NCBI GenBank assembly: GCA_944472135.2 | Contig: OX235265.1 | Coordinates: 94,148,984-94,212,983, forward strand | Origin: Trichobilharzia regenti | Taxonomy: Eukaryota; Platyhelminthes; Trematoda; Strigeidida; Schistosomatidae | DNA: 64,000 nt | Direction: 5' to 3' | Part shown: piece after piece, positions 33,620 to 44,119 of the stretch | Position numbering within the stretch: the first letter of the stretch is position 1 | Layout: the number at the start of each line of letters is the position of its first letter | Notes under the pieces: generated by a model | What the model saw: the letters and a program-made list of their open reading frames with translations, nothing else | Told to the model about the DNA's origin: nothing | Database searches by the model: none | Program-made: the position numbers and the translations under genes

Positions 33620-34508
33620 CACAATCCCTTCTTGTAGCACACAAATCAAGAGAAAAAAGTAGAAGAAATGCATAATACAGACAGTAAACAGAGGTGTGAG
33701 ACAAAGGAATAGTAATAACGAAGAACAATATAGTTTCATTGGAAATCATAAGTCACAAGGAACCATATCACCAATAGCTTCCAACCATTGGTTTTGACCG
33801 TCCCGGGACCCAACCAGGCAGTCTTCACCTTCCTACATGTCTTAAACTAATTGTTGTGGATTTTATTGACTGGTATCATGTTTTGGTTTGACCGCCGCTA
33901 GCTCTTTTCCAGACTAACCCTATATCAGCTAACATTGCCCATTGTCGAGGAAGGCGATGACTAGACATACATAACATATGTCCTAACCATCTCAGCTGAT
34001 GTAATTTCACATCCTCGTCGATTGATTTCCTCTGATTACCTAGCACTCGATGCCTAACGTCAGTATTGCTCACCTTATTATGCCACTTCACACGAGAGAC
34101 AGAGCGCAGACGCCTATGGCCAAAGACAGCTAATCTTTTCATGTCTTCCACTCTCACTAGCCAGGTCTCACAGCCATAAAGGCGGACAAAGACAACTGCT
34201 GAGCAGTACACACGCGCTTTGATCAACAGTCAGCCTGATATCACTTCTACGCCAAAGACAGCGTAAACTGGCATATGCGAAACTAGCCCTCTGTATCCGT
34301 GCTGAGATTTTGTCAGAGATCAACCCGTTGGGGCTGATGGCACTTTCCAAATAAATTAAGTGATCAACGTGCTCTACCACTTCACTCCCTATTTCTAAAC
34401 TAGGAGTCAGCATGGTATAGTCCTGTAACATCATCTTGCATTTGGTGGCAGCGAATCGCATGCCAAACATCCGTAGATTGCAGGTCAAGGTGTTTAGAAG
34501 ATTCTGCA
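33620..34508 (-). pseudogene. Second LINE family, 3' half
   Basis: The - strand encodes LLNTLTCNLRMFGMRFAATK from 34500, then RRASFAYASLRCLWRR-like sequence, LYGCETWLVRVEDMKRL and LRWLGHMLCM, then 3' UTR to about 33620. This is the continuation of the RT fragment at 37008-37260, from which it is separated by the PLE at 34509-37007. Frames are mostly open. Clade probably CR1/Jockey-like. Confidence 0.75.
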
Positions 34509-34629
34509 AGATTTACAAACGCAAACAGCGAACTCATATGGAAAGAAGCTCAGAAAATCTTTAGTAGTTGAACAACTACAAGAAGAATTTCCACAGTGCC
34601 CAGAAAAATACATATACAATTTATCAGAT

Positions 34630-36555
34630 GTGAAACTTAATAAAATTGAAACTGAAGCTCTGTCCTTAGGATTTAAGTATCACGTACCAAACTCGTTTAT
34701 CAACAGAATCGATACAGAAACGCAGTTTGAGTATTTATACAGTCAACTTTCCGACCTAAAACCCATAGACGAGGATAAAAGAGTCTGGTTTAAGTCCAAA
34801 ATGATCGATATTGCAGAACAATATCAGATTTCTCCTCCAGCACACTCAAAATTATTTACTAAAGAACACAGAACAGCAATAAAAAACCTACGAAACAATG
34901 AAAACATCGTCATTCTCAAACCGGACAAAGGTTCAGGTGTCGTAATAATGAACCGCCGAGACTACATCTCGAAAATGAATACCATTCTCGATGATACAAT
35001 AAGATTCCAAGTTGATACGTCAAAAAAAGAAGCAACAACGGCCTTCGAAAACAAAGTAAACAAGCACCTTAAAGGACTACTTAAAGAAGGGCTAATAGAC
35101 AACAGCACCTACAACGACCTTAAACCAAGGGGTTCGCGTGTGCCAGTCATGTACGGTCAACCCAAAGTTCACAAAAGTGATGTACCAATGAGACCTATAA
35201 TATCAATGGTGAAATCACCATGTCACAAACTGGCCAGATGGTTGGCCCAAAAGCTGGAACCCATTCGAAAAAAGCTGGCAACTCACAGTATCAAAGATTC
35301 TTTTCAGTTTTCACAAGAATTAGATCAACTCGATATTTCGGATAGACTTCTCGTGTCATACGACGTTTGTTCACTGTTTACCAACATACCCATCGAAGAA
35401 ACGGTTAAAATCATATGCCAACAGTCCGAACTACTTCCTCTTCCAGAAAACGAGCTACGAAAATTGCTACTTCTATGCACAAAGAATATTCAATTCCGAT
35501 TCAACAATCAGCTGTACCGGCAGATTGACGGGGTGGCTATGGGTTCACCTTTGGGTCCTGTTCTTGCTGACATATTCATGGCTCATCTTGAACAGACTCG
35601 AATGAAAAAAGAAATAGATAGAACCACCTATTACTGCAGATATGTCGACGACACGTTCGTAGTCTGCAATGATATAGAACACGCGTTCGCAATGTTTGAG
35701 AAACTCAATGCAGCTCATCCCAATATTGCATTCACAATCGACTACGAAAAAAACAACCAATTCCATTTCCTTGATGTCAACATAAAAAGAAGAAACGACG
35801 GGACGATTCAAAAATCTATCTACAGGAAAGAAACCTGGACTGGTCAATACTTAAATTATCACAGCTTTTGCCCAACCAGCTACAAACGAGGTCTAGTAAA
35901 AACGCTCTTCAGCAGAGCCAAAGAAATATGTTCGGAAGACACTATTGAAGAAGAACTTGCCGTCATCGAAAAGAACCTCATCGAGAATGGATATCCCCGA
36001 AAGTTCATATTAAAGTATAGAAATGAGGAAACCCACAAACCGAAACCCGACACCAAAAAAAAAAAAAAAGTTTTCATCTGCCTAGCCTACAAAGGTGAAG
36101 ACGTATCCACAAGAACACAAAAAAGAATCTCAAGTGCATTAAAAAGAACATTTCCAGCTGCCAGACTGATCCTATTTCACAACACTGTGTGCTCATTAAC
36201 CCAGTCAAAAGTAGATGAGTACCCTACTCACGTCAACTCCAACTGCATTTACCAATTCACGTGCACCTGCGGAAGCAAGTACATAGGAAGGACTGAGAGG
36301 AGAGCATCTACTAGATTTTCTGAGCACATTCCTAAGAGCCTCCATACAAAAGGAAGAAAAGTGTTATCGAGTGCAATCGCCAGACATTTAATTGACACAG
36401 GACACACAGTAGAAATCAGCCATGCCTTCAAAATAATCAATACGCAAAGAAACCCATGGCTACTTCGTTTCGCAGAAGCCATCGCTATCAAGAGACTTCG
36501 ACCAGACCTCTGTACACAGAAAGATAGTGTGACTAATCTTTCACTACCCTGGTAA
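34630..36555 (+). CDS. PLE reverse transcriptase with GIY-YIG endonuclease
   Basis: Copies element RNA and nicks target DNA. Numbered from 34630 (a GTG, not a real start): PLE signature KPDKGSGVVIMNRRDY near 98-113, YGQPKVHKSDVPMRPIIS near 174-191, motif A SYDVCSLFTNIP (D245), GVAMGSPLGPVLADIFM near 300-315, catalytic YVDD (338-341). A basic linker follows with a five-Lys run from a 15-A tract. The endonuclease starts at CIYQFTCTCGSKYIGRTERR (539-558) with E565 and a closing AEAIAIKRLRPDL. The frame stays open upstream to the element edge at 34509, so the true N terminus is lost. The stop at 36555 follows the typical LPW ending. All catalytic residues seen are intact. Confidence 0.9.
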   Translation: MKLNKIETEALSLGFKYHVPNSFINRIDTETQFEYLYSQLSDLKPIDEDKRVWFKSKMIDIAEQYQISPPAHSKLFTKEHRTAIKNLRNNENIVILKPDKGSGVVIMNRRDYISKMNTILDDTIRFQVDTSKKEATTAFENKVNKHLKGLLKEGLIDNSTYNDLKPRGSRVPVMYGQPKVHKSDVPMRPIISMVKSPCHKLARWLAQKLEPIRKKLATHSIKDSFQFSQELDQLDISDRLLVSYDVCSLFTNIPIEETVKIICQQSELLPLPENELRKLLLLCTKNIQFRFNNQLYRQIDGVAMGSPLGPVLADIFMAHLEQTRMKKEIDRTTYYCRYVDDTFVVCNDIEHAFAMFEKLNAAHPNIAFTIDYEKNNQFHFLDVNIKRRNDGTIQKSIYRKETWTGQYLNYHSFCPTSYKRGLVKTLFSRAKEICSEDTIEEELAVIEKNLIENGYPRKFILKYRNEETHKPKPDTKKKKKVFICLAYKGEDVSTRTQKRISSALKRTFPAARLILFHNTVCSLTQSKVDEYPTHVNSNCIYQFTCTCGSKYIGRTERRASTRFSEHIPKSLHTKGRKVLSSAIARHLIDTGHTVEISHAFKIINTQRNPWLLRFAEAIAIKRLRPDLCTQKDSVTNLSLPW

Positions 36556-36900
36556 CCCTAATCCTATTTTATTTTTGTTTTTTGTTACTTACTTCACTTA
36601 CTTCACTATTCACCCCCACCCTCTTAAACTCTCCACCACATGTGTAAATTCACTCTGTTCTCTGACCTTGACCCTATAATATGCCTCGAACCAATCTGCG
36701 TTTCCCAATAGTAATTTGAACTCTAAACCCTCTTATCTAATTCCACTATATATAATTAGTTTTTTTGACACTGAATAATCTGTCTACCTACATCAAATTC
36801 CGGAATTATGTTTCTTATACCTTCTATTTATAACTCCAAGTAATTATGAAAAAGTATGTTCCAAAACTTTTTTGAAACTTATAATTTGATTTTGTTTAGG

Positions 36901-36959
36901 ATGTATGCAGTTGATGAGTATCCACGAAATAAAACGAGCTCGTATTATCCTGCGAACAT
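36901..36959 (+). ncRNA. Hammerhead-like ribozyme fold near the PLE 3' end
   Basis: Helix I ATGTATGCAG (36901-36910) pairs with CTGCGAACAT (36950-36959) in 9 of 10 positions, one a G-U. Core TTGATGA (36911-36917), two-pair helix II GTATCCAC (36918-36925), GAAA (36926-36929), then a helix III hairpin to 36948 with an AGCT loop and one A-A mismatch. Predicted cleavage is after C36949. PLEs are known to carry hammerheads in their terminal regions. The first core base is T rather than the essential C, so this copy may be inactive. Confidence 0.65.
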
Positions 36960-37007
36960 GTTCGTTCTTTCTCTCTTCAAACTAATAAAGGGAACCGGTT
37001 GTATGAA

Positions 37008-37260
37008 ATTCTGCATTTTGTCATCGTCCACGCCTAGAAGGACTATATCGTCTGCATATTCCAAGTCAACGAGATTATTCCCTGGTGGCAAGTCAATCCC
37101 TGAGTCTCTGAAGTGAGTTAGGGTTAAGTCCATTAGTACATCTATGATGAAATTGAATAGAAATGGGGATAATGAGCATCTCTGACGAACATCACTAGTC
37201 GTAGCCATTTCAGATGAAAACTCGCCGTAAGCCCTCACCTGGCTGCTTGAGTTCGATCGT
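37008..37260 (-). pseudogene. Second LINE family, RT fragment
   Basis: The - strand encodes QVRAYGEFSSEMATTSDVRQ, RCSLSPFLFNFIIDVL and the catalytic YADD in EYADDIVLL, ending DDDKMQN where the PLE interrupts. 5'-truncated near 37260 against an older PLE fragment. Confidence 0.8.
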
Positions 37261-37261
37261 A

Positions 37262-37700
37262 TCCATCGACATAAACTAGCCGTCAAAATACAAGACATAC
37301 ACTCCCTCATATCACTAAATACAGACAACTACAGACATCAATTCGACTGGGACAACTAACGTTCAAATATTAGATAGAAGTAATAACACCAGTTATGCTA
37401 GAGAATCATTAATCAATGGACACATCAAGATAGACAAAATTTACCAATCGATAAAAAATAAAACCTCACATAAAAAAGGTCAAAGTGCAAGTCAAGGAAA
37501 CAATCATTTCCAATACAAGTAGCCCAGAGGATGTAAAAACACACAAGAACAACCAATCACGTTCAAGGTCAGGTGACCTGGGGAGGTGACTAATAAACTT
37601 GTGGAGAAATCTAAAAGCTCACTTCGAATTGAAGTATGCGCTGAGATGAGGATGTTGCCTGGTTTAGGGCAATGAAAGCTTCGTAAATTAACCATCCAAT
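37262..37700 (+). pseudogene. PLE C-terminal relic of another lineage
   Basis: Encodes HKLAVKIQDIHSLISL, YRHQFDWDN, then VQILDRSNNTSYARESLING and HIKIDKIYQSI with one frame change. This is the GIY-YIG C terminus as in the relic at 11470-11600. The 3' part includes a gttgcc/gggcaa hairpin followed by gaaagc (37650-37685). Confidence 0.65.
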
Positions 37701-38400
37701 TAAGAGAACTGAACTACGTCAAAACCTTAAAGATATATACTTTCAACGAAAGTTATTGCACCTGATGTGAATCTCTAGTCTTAATTCAGTAATAGCTATG
37801 TTTTATCATGACAAATCTGACATAAGACATTTAATCAAACTTTCTAAAGTGCCTTAGATTGTATCTGATGACAGTTTAGGACGTTGCTTAATAAAAAACC
37901 AATGAGTTATTCCTTTATCTGCGCACTGAATGAAGTTGCATGCCTGAATATATACGAAATGGTGTACATTTCCTTTAGGAATACACATTCTCCTATAGTA
38001 TTTCACAACAACTAGAAAATATTGTTTTCAATTAGATTTCATTAGCCTTAACTCTAATATACATAATTTTACAAATAAATATAATTCAATATATAAACTA
38101 ATTATTGTGATTTGCTAATGTGATAAGAGGATTGCACAAGGAAATTATCCAATTAGTCATCATAGTATTAATAATAATAACATTTGTATTAGTAACAAGG
38201 ATGAAAACGTGAAGTGATTTATGATGACAAGTATAATGAAATGTGGCACTGATTATCACAAACAGATAGGCAGAGGGGATGAAAGCTAAGAAAAATATTA
38301 AAAAACAGTCATACTAGGTAATGCTAAATTGTAAGCGAAGTAAATAAACAATGTTTTTATTGTAGATGCGATAAGACTAGGGAAGCATTGTTATGTTGTT
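37701..38400. other. No gene seen
   Basis: AT-rich, no ORF of interest and no matched repeat. Confidence 0.35.
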
Positions 38401-38404
38401 TCCT

Positions 38405-38760
38405 TGGCTACAGGATTTCATCATGAGCTGACATCAATTAAAGAACCATTGAAAACCAGCTGGGTTTACGGGACAGCTGTTTCGTCCCACTGGTTTAAGA
38501 CTCTTCATCAGTAGGAACCCACCAACAGGATTCGAACTTAGGACTTTCTGGTGACAAGGCCAGAGAGCTCTTAGACCGTTAAGCCACTGGGACCTGATGT
38601 GAAGGCCAGCCCACGAATTCCGAATCATCCAATTCATGAAATAGCGCTAACGCTAGCCAATGTCTTTGGCGAGTATTTGTCCTCATACCCGACCTGCTGC
38701 ACCCTACTGGTCACGTTTTTCTCACTAGTAACCCAGGTAACTTTCAACTTGAATAGGACC
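38405..38760 (-). mobile_element. SINE-2 copy
   Basis: On the - strand: leader, tRNA-like head (B box near 38520-38535), module cctactgatgaagagtctt, then gtgggacgaaacagctgtcc and the 3' block. CTGATGA and GAAA are both intact, with a 3-base insert after CTGATGA. A further bare 3' block lies at 38826-38875. Confidence 0.7.
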
Positions 38761-38884
38761 AGTCACCAGTGAGCATCTCATGATTTTCAAGCATTGGTTT
38801 GTAGGGGTTTGATTGACTGGTTACAGGATTTCATCATGAGCTGACATTAATTGGAGAACCATTGGTTCTCTGAAATTCCTATAA

Positions 38885-39730
38885 ACCAACACTTTATTAT
38901 CAACATATATGTGTTTTGTGGAGGTATGATCTGTTGGTTAGTTCTTAATAGGCCGGGAAAGGGGAATTACTTAGCATACTTCTCCAGAATGCATAAAGTT
39001 GATGTAAGTAGACCGAAAGCCAACTACCTCATCTATAACACACAGACGGATGTGGAAGCCATCGGAAAAATATTATAGGATGCGATGGACGACTTTGGTT
39101 CCCTTAATGTTGTCAAGCAAAGAAGTCATTAAATCAGTGCTACTAAATGCAGCTTCGCATAGTTCCCATCTGATGCCACTTTTTATTATTCTTCTTATCA
39201 CAAAATGCCCCATTTTCCATCTTTGTTTCTTAACATTCTATTGACAAATTACCGTGATTGCCTTTCATTTAACAATTTTGAGTTTTAAAGTTGTGTATTT
39301 TAGAGTAGGGCTTGATGAGATCCAATTGATGAAAAATATTCTTCATTTACGTGTTCAATATTATTTTGTCATTTGCTTGAATTCTAGAACGTCTATGAGG
39401 ATTATGTTTACCAGGTCTAGATATGCATGGATTATCTCTTAATAATTTCAAATTTTGTCATAATTATTTTGGTGCTCCTGCATTTCAGAATTTCGTGAGG
39501 TAATTGGAAATGAGTGCACCAATTACTTCTTCATCAAGTCTCATGGATGAACTAACTTTTGAGCAGATTTCATATACAATGGCATGAGGTAATGCAGTAA
39601 GATTAGCAGATCATTGAACTTACACTGCAGTAAGTCTGACTACACACTACATAATAGAGTATTAGCACTTTTAAGCCTACTTCAAGTGAACATATAGAAG
39701 ACGCGGGTGATAGGTAGATACCCACACTAA
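38885..39730. other. No gene seen
   Basis: AT-rich. ORFs of 62-75 residues have no recognisable domain. Confidence 0.3.
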
Positions 39731-39734
39731 CAAC

Positions 39735-39910
39735 AACAGCTAGTACCAATCATCAAAATTGAAGAGATTTTACACAAGCCTTACTTCCTCCACTTATCTA
39801 GGAAGCATCGTTTTCACTACATGTGACAGCACGAATATGAGGATGACAAAGGCAGCCAGAATTGGAAAGGCAAGGTACACGTTCATCACTCTAAAATCAC
39901 GGAATATGCA
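39735..39910 (+). pseudogene. RTE fragment
   Basis: Encodes TSSTYLGSIVFTTCDST and ARIGKARYTFITLKS, matching FTYLGSIVSTTGG and ARIGKARQAFITLKS of the intact RTE. Only about 170 bases remain. Confidence 0.75.
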
Positions 39911-40406
39911 CATTGGGTCATGGGAGTTATTAAGAAAACAATTGCAGCGAAGAAAATTTTCTTTTCGATGAAGTCATCATTTAGGCTGTACATTCGTGTA
40001 TTTATATCAAATGGATGGGAAAGTTCTAGAATAATATCCGGTCAAGGGTCAAATTAATAAAAATTAAAATTAGGAATTAGAATGCCATAATAAACAGAGG
40101 GATGGATAAAACAAACAAATTAGCATCATGATAGCTAAGAAGATTGACATTGTGCAATTAGGGGTTAGAAATGTAGAAATAACAAAATAGACAGGATGTT
40201 TGGATAAGAACGAATGTGATGAATAATTGTTTATGCAATCAGGGATAAAATGTGTAGAAATAGTAAAATGACAAAATAAACACGAAGTTCGGGTATGAAA
40301 ATATGGTAGTGTAAACATGGATTAAGACAAACTTAAAGTAACAAGAATAAACAGGAAGTTTAGGTAAGAAAGGCGATGGGATGGGCATTACTAAAAAATT
40401 ACCTGT

Positions 40407-41536
40407 TTATGATGGCCATGGCAGGGACAGGAATTGGACGTATTTCTTTTGGATACAAAGGGTGGGTTTCAGCTTTTGTATAGCTAGCGCTTCGGCTATG
40501 CCCAGATGTCTTGATTTGACTCCCTTTGATAGGTTTGATTGAATCTTGTATATTATTTTGAAGGATTTTTCGAAAGGTGCTGAGTGTTCTGAATTGACCA
40601 AATGTTCTGTCACTGAACTGTATACACGCTTTTGGTATCCTTTTACTAACCAGGCTGGGTAGTGTTCACGGGCGCGTTTTTCAAGTCGGCGCATGGTACG
40701 GCCAACGTACTCAGCTCCACAAGAGCAAGTAAACTGGTATATGCACGTTGAGGTGGCCCAATGCGACAGCTTGTCTTTCGCGTTCTGGCTGAACAGTTTC
40801 TTGCAGGAAAACTTCAGTCGTAGGCTCGCGGCGAAGTATGTTTTACTTAGCGATTTTGAGAGGCGTTTGCGAAGGATTTCTGCTTCAATATCACCTTTGA
40901 ATTCTAGGTTAAGCAGAAGTATTTTCTTTGGAACGGATTGAACTTGTTCGGAAGTCTTCTTACATTTGAGATTCTTGTCTATGAATCTGGGCAGGAAACC
41001 GTTTTCCATCAGGGTTTTTCGAAGATTACGAGTTCTTCTTCCACCGCTTCCTCGCTGCATATTTTCCGAATCCTCGAGGAAAGAGCGTATATCAGGTTCC
41101 TCTTCCTACTCAGGGGCACGAAGCTTTGAAAGTTGATGAATTGTCCATTCCATGTAGGCTTTTTGTATATGGACCTTTTCAGAGAGTTGTCGGCGTTTCT
41201 TGTCAGATGGACGTCGAGGAAGTGGAACATACCGTCGGATTCAGTCTCAAGTGTAAAGTCGATGTCTGGGTGGGCATTATTGAAGATTTGAAGTAGTTTT
41301 TCTACATCACAATTCTCATCAAAAATAATGAAATTATCATCGATGTATCTCTTGTAGAGATGTAGGTCGTTGATAGTCGGTGATAAGGCGTTGTTCTCTA
41401 AGCTAGCCATAAAGCAGTCGGCTAGGAGGGGTCCCAAGTGAAAACCCATTGCTACTCCGTCTACTTGCCTGTATATTTCCTTGTTGAAACTAAAGTACAC
41501 GTTGAAAGTGCATCGAAGTTTGGAAATCTTCTGCAC
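40407..41536 (-). pseudogene. PLE RT/GIY-YIG, 5'-truncated with one frame break
   Basis: 41536-41009 encodes YRQVDGVAMGFHLGPLLADC, the catalytic YIDD in KRYIDDNFIIF and the RT tail. 41060-40407 continues with the linker and the endonuclease TCIYQFTCSCGAEYVGRTMR, KRAREHYPAWLVKG and AEALAIQKLKPTLC, ending SLPWPS. One frame change near 41010-41060 separates the parts. Catalytic residues are present, and YVG replaces YIG. The same lineage as the relic at 25180 and close to that at 34509. Confidence 0.85.
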
Positions 41537-41744
41537 TTAGCCAGCCTACGGAACAAGACTAGTATTTTCAACTCACATTTTTCCATATAAGTCAGAAACT
41601 TGACATGTGTACCACAAAGATTACTTCCAGCAGATCTTAGGCTGTTATAAACAGCTGCCATCACTTGCTCATTATCGAAGATCAAATGGTCAGAATGAAT
41701 TAGTAACAAGAAACTATGCGAAAAAATAAACCAAGAAACTATCA

Positions 41745-42037
41745 TTCATGAAATATGTAGGAGTAAGTGGAGACAGGTAAGGCACTTGCTGAGAAGACCG
41801 TCGAGTGACATTGTACTCAATGCAGGATATTGCAAAGGTGGAACAGGAATACGAAGCGACAAGTGATTTGGAGAGTAACATGAAGGAGATGGTGTAACGA
41901 GGAGGATATGAGAGATTATGTGCAATAGTGGACCCAGCTAAAGAGGACAGCAGAAAATAGAAGAAAGCGAAGATGTGTCGTTCAAGCCGTATCTCCCACT
42001 CGGAACTCAAATAAACAATAAAAGTAATAATAAGAGC
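41745..42037 (+). pseudogene. RTE 3' end relic
   Basis: Carries the tail of the RTE ORF in broken frame (ggagacaggtaaggcacttg, cgaggaggatatgagagat) and ends with an A-rich/taataataag tail. Confidence 0.6.
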
Positions 42038-42039
42038 TC

Positions 42040-42955
42040 AAATAGCCCGATATTTTGTCGACTAAACATATATAATCGATATTAGGGCTTACTTCTCAGA
42101 AAAGACCCTCTGCTTAAAAAACTTACATTTTTCAAATTTATATCTCTTTATGGTCTTAATTCATGTTAGATTTGGTAAAAAAAATAGGCCAGATATGTAG
42201 AACAAATTTATCCGCTTTCTTCACATGATCACAATCCTAAAAGATTTTGTCTAATTACTCACTCTTTATCTACAATTATTCGGCTGTATTATGCCTCAAG
42301 TATAGCACTTTGATTAACACACTCACTCATTTTAATAACTATGCATTTACTCAACTACTTACTACCTATAGTTAGAAGAAGAGTTACTGAACTCATTGCA
42401 GTTTACTAAATAATTTGAGATTTTCAGTTTGCACAGTTCGAGGTGAAAATTGACCATACTTCCCTTCTAAGAATCCAGGATCATCGACATCACAAACGAT
42501 AACCAGGGATTTTTAACCATTTCTCCCTCTGGGCTGATGCATTTAGCCTCAGATGAGCAAAATGGTTGTCTGATGCTTAGGTCACACTTATCTTGCGAGT
42601 AAAGAATAATGATTGATATAAGTAACATAAAACTACTCATCTCAAATAAACCAGTAGTATGACGTGGTGCATAAATGCTCGCTTTCTTGGTTGCTATTTA
42701 TATTATGAAGCAGGCCTCGCATCATCATCATCTGAGTAATTTTGGCTTCTGAGGAAAATTGGTGAAATTTTACTTCGAATTATGCAAACTGCGAATCAAG
42801 AATGAATTTGTATATTTGCGAATTCGACCGTGTGACTTCATTAGTCATGCTAACAACGATACGAATTGAATTTCAATAGTTCGTTGACATTTTCACATAA
42901 TGACGTAAATAACATTTTCAGAAGTTAATTTGTAAGGATTCGATTTTGCATTCCG
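42040..42955. other. No gene seen
   Basis: AT-rich. No coding pattern and no matched repeat. Confidence 0.35.
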
Positions 42956-42959
42956 AATT

Positions 42960-43262
42960 CGCCTGTGGATTGATATCAGTTAGAGAACCATTGAAAACCA
43001 GTATTAAGGACTGGACAGCTGTTTCACGCTAGTCTGGGAATCATCGGCACTATGCGCTCACTGACAGGGTTGAAGCCCATGACCTTCTGGTTACAAGACA
43101 AACTTGTATACTACTCAGTCTTGCCACCAGAAGGTCCTGGGCTCGAACCCTGGCAGTGGGCGTGTACTGCCGATGATTTCCAAATTAGGCTGACGAAACA
43201 GGTATCCAGTACTCCTCGCTGGTTTTCAATGCTTCTCTAACTGATACCGATCAGTGGTCAAA
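42960..43262. mobile_element. SINE-2 head-to-head pair
   Basis: A - strand copy (42960-43115) and a + strand copy (43120-43262), each with tRNA-like head and hammerhead-like module, meeting at their heads. This is the clearest pair. The two arms would form a long imperfect hairpin. Confidence 0.75.
43164..43215 (+). ncRNA. Hammerhead-like fold in SINE-2
   Basis: Helix I GTACTG (43164-43169) pairs fully with CAGTAC (43207-43212). Core CCGATGA (43170-43176), helix II region 43177-43194, GAAA (43195-43198), and a damaged helix III (CAGGTAT). Predicted site after C43206. The second core base is C instead of T. Confidence 0.5.
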
Positions 43263-43394
43263 TTTGAAAAATAAATAATATTGTTTTAAATACTTTGATA
43301 TCGAAATGTGTATTTGAAAAAAAGGCTGGTGTTTTTATTTGAACCAGGTTATAGTCTTGACAGGCATATCCAGGTTAATATGATGAAAAAATAA

Positions 43395-44035
43395 AACCTA
43401 CGGACTGTGGTAGAGTATAACTCCATTATAGATAAGATTTTATTTTGATAAATCACACAATGTTATACATTAATATTAACCGATCACATTTCGAGCATAG
43501 ACTATTGCTCATAATCACATCAAGGCACTCATGCTCACAGATTTCTGGCTTCATTTATATACATGAGTGAAACTGATAACACATTCGGATAAAATCAATA
43601 TGAGATAATGTCCATTCAGAAATAATAATATTAGTGTTATCAGTCATATACAATCAGAAGGGATATAAGATGTTTTCATAGTAAAATGAAATAAGTAACT
43701 TGTTAGAATGTTATTCTGTACGAGAATTAAAATAGAATTTTAAGATTATTTATTATCCTCCTATGATTTGACTGGTGGTAATAACGTCTTCCATATCTCT
43801 TGTATTTGCGTTGAATCATTTCGATTGCATGTGTTGTGTTGCGTGTGTAGACTCGATGAACCAGGATTCAGTAGTCAATCTCTGTCTCTCTCCACCTACC
43901 TACATTACCTATTAGAATTTTTAACCCTCTCCCACACTATTTTGTGGTTGTGTGTTAGTTAATCCCTGCAACGTAGTATTGTGTTATTTTTTCTAAATTA
44001 CTTATCTTCTCGGCGTCAACCACTTTTACCTCATG
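43395..44035. mobile_element. Foldback family copy, right repeat missing
   Basis: Left terminal repeat 43398-43650 (actgtggtagagtataactc, ataagattttattttgat) and centre 43650-43990 with the cctcctatgatttgactgg and gtagactcgatgaacc blocks, as at 62215-62945. The inverted right repeat is absent. Confidence 0.65.
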
Positions 44036-44119
44036 TTCCGACAATATGATTACCCCTGAACTACAAGTTTGTCGTATGTAGTTGATGAAATTACAATTAG
44101 GGATTATTAATCTCGGCAC

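Larger units (their letters stand above)
34509..37007 (+). mobile_element. Young Penelope-like element nested in a LINE
   Basis: Flanked by the direct repeat attctgca at 34501-34508 and 37008-37015, and interrupts a - strand LINE RT. The first half of the DDDKMQN codon region is at 37030-37008 and the second at 34508. The coding frame is already open at the 5' edge, so the copy is 5'-truncated. It has RT, GIY-YIG, about 450 bases of 3' UTR and a hammerhead-like fold 48 bases from its 3' edge. Confidence 0.88.
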
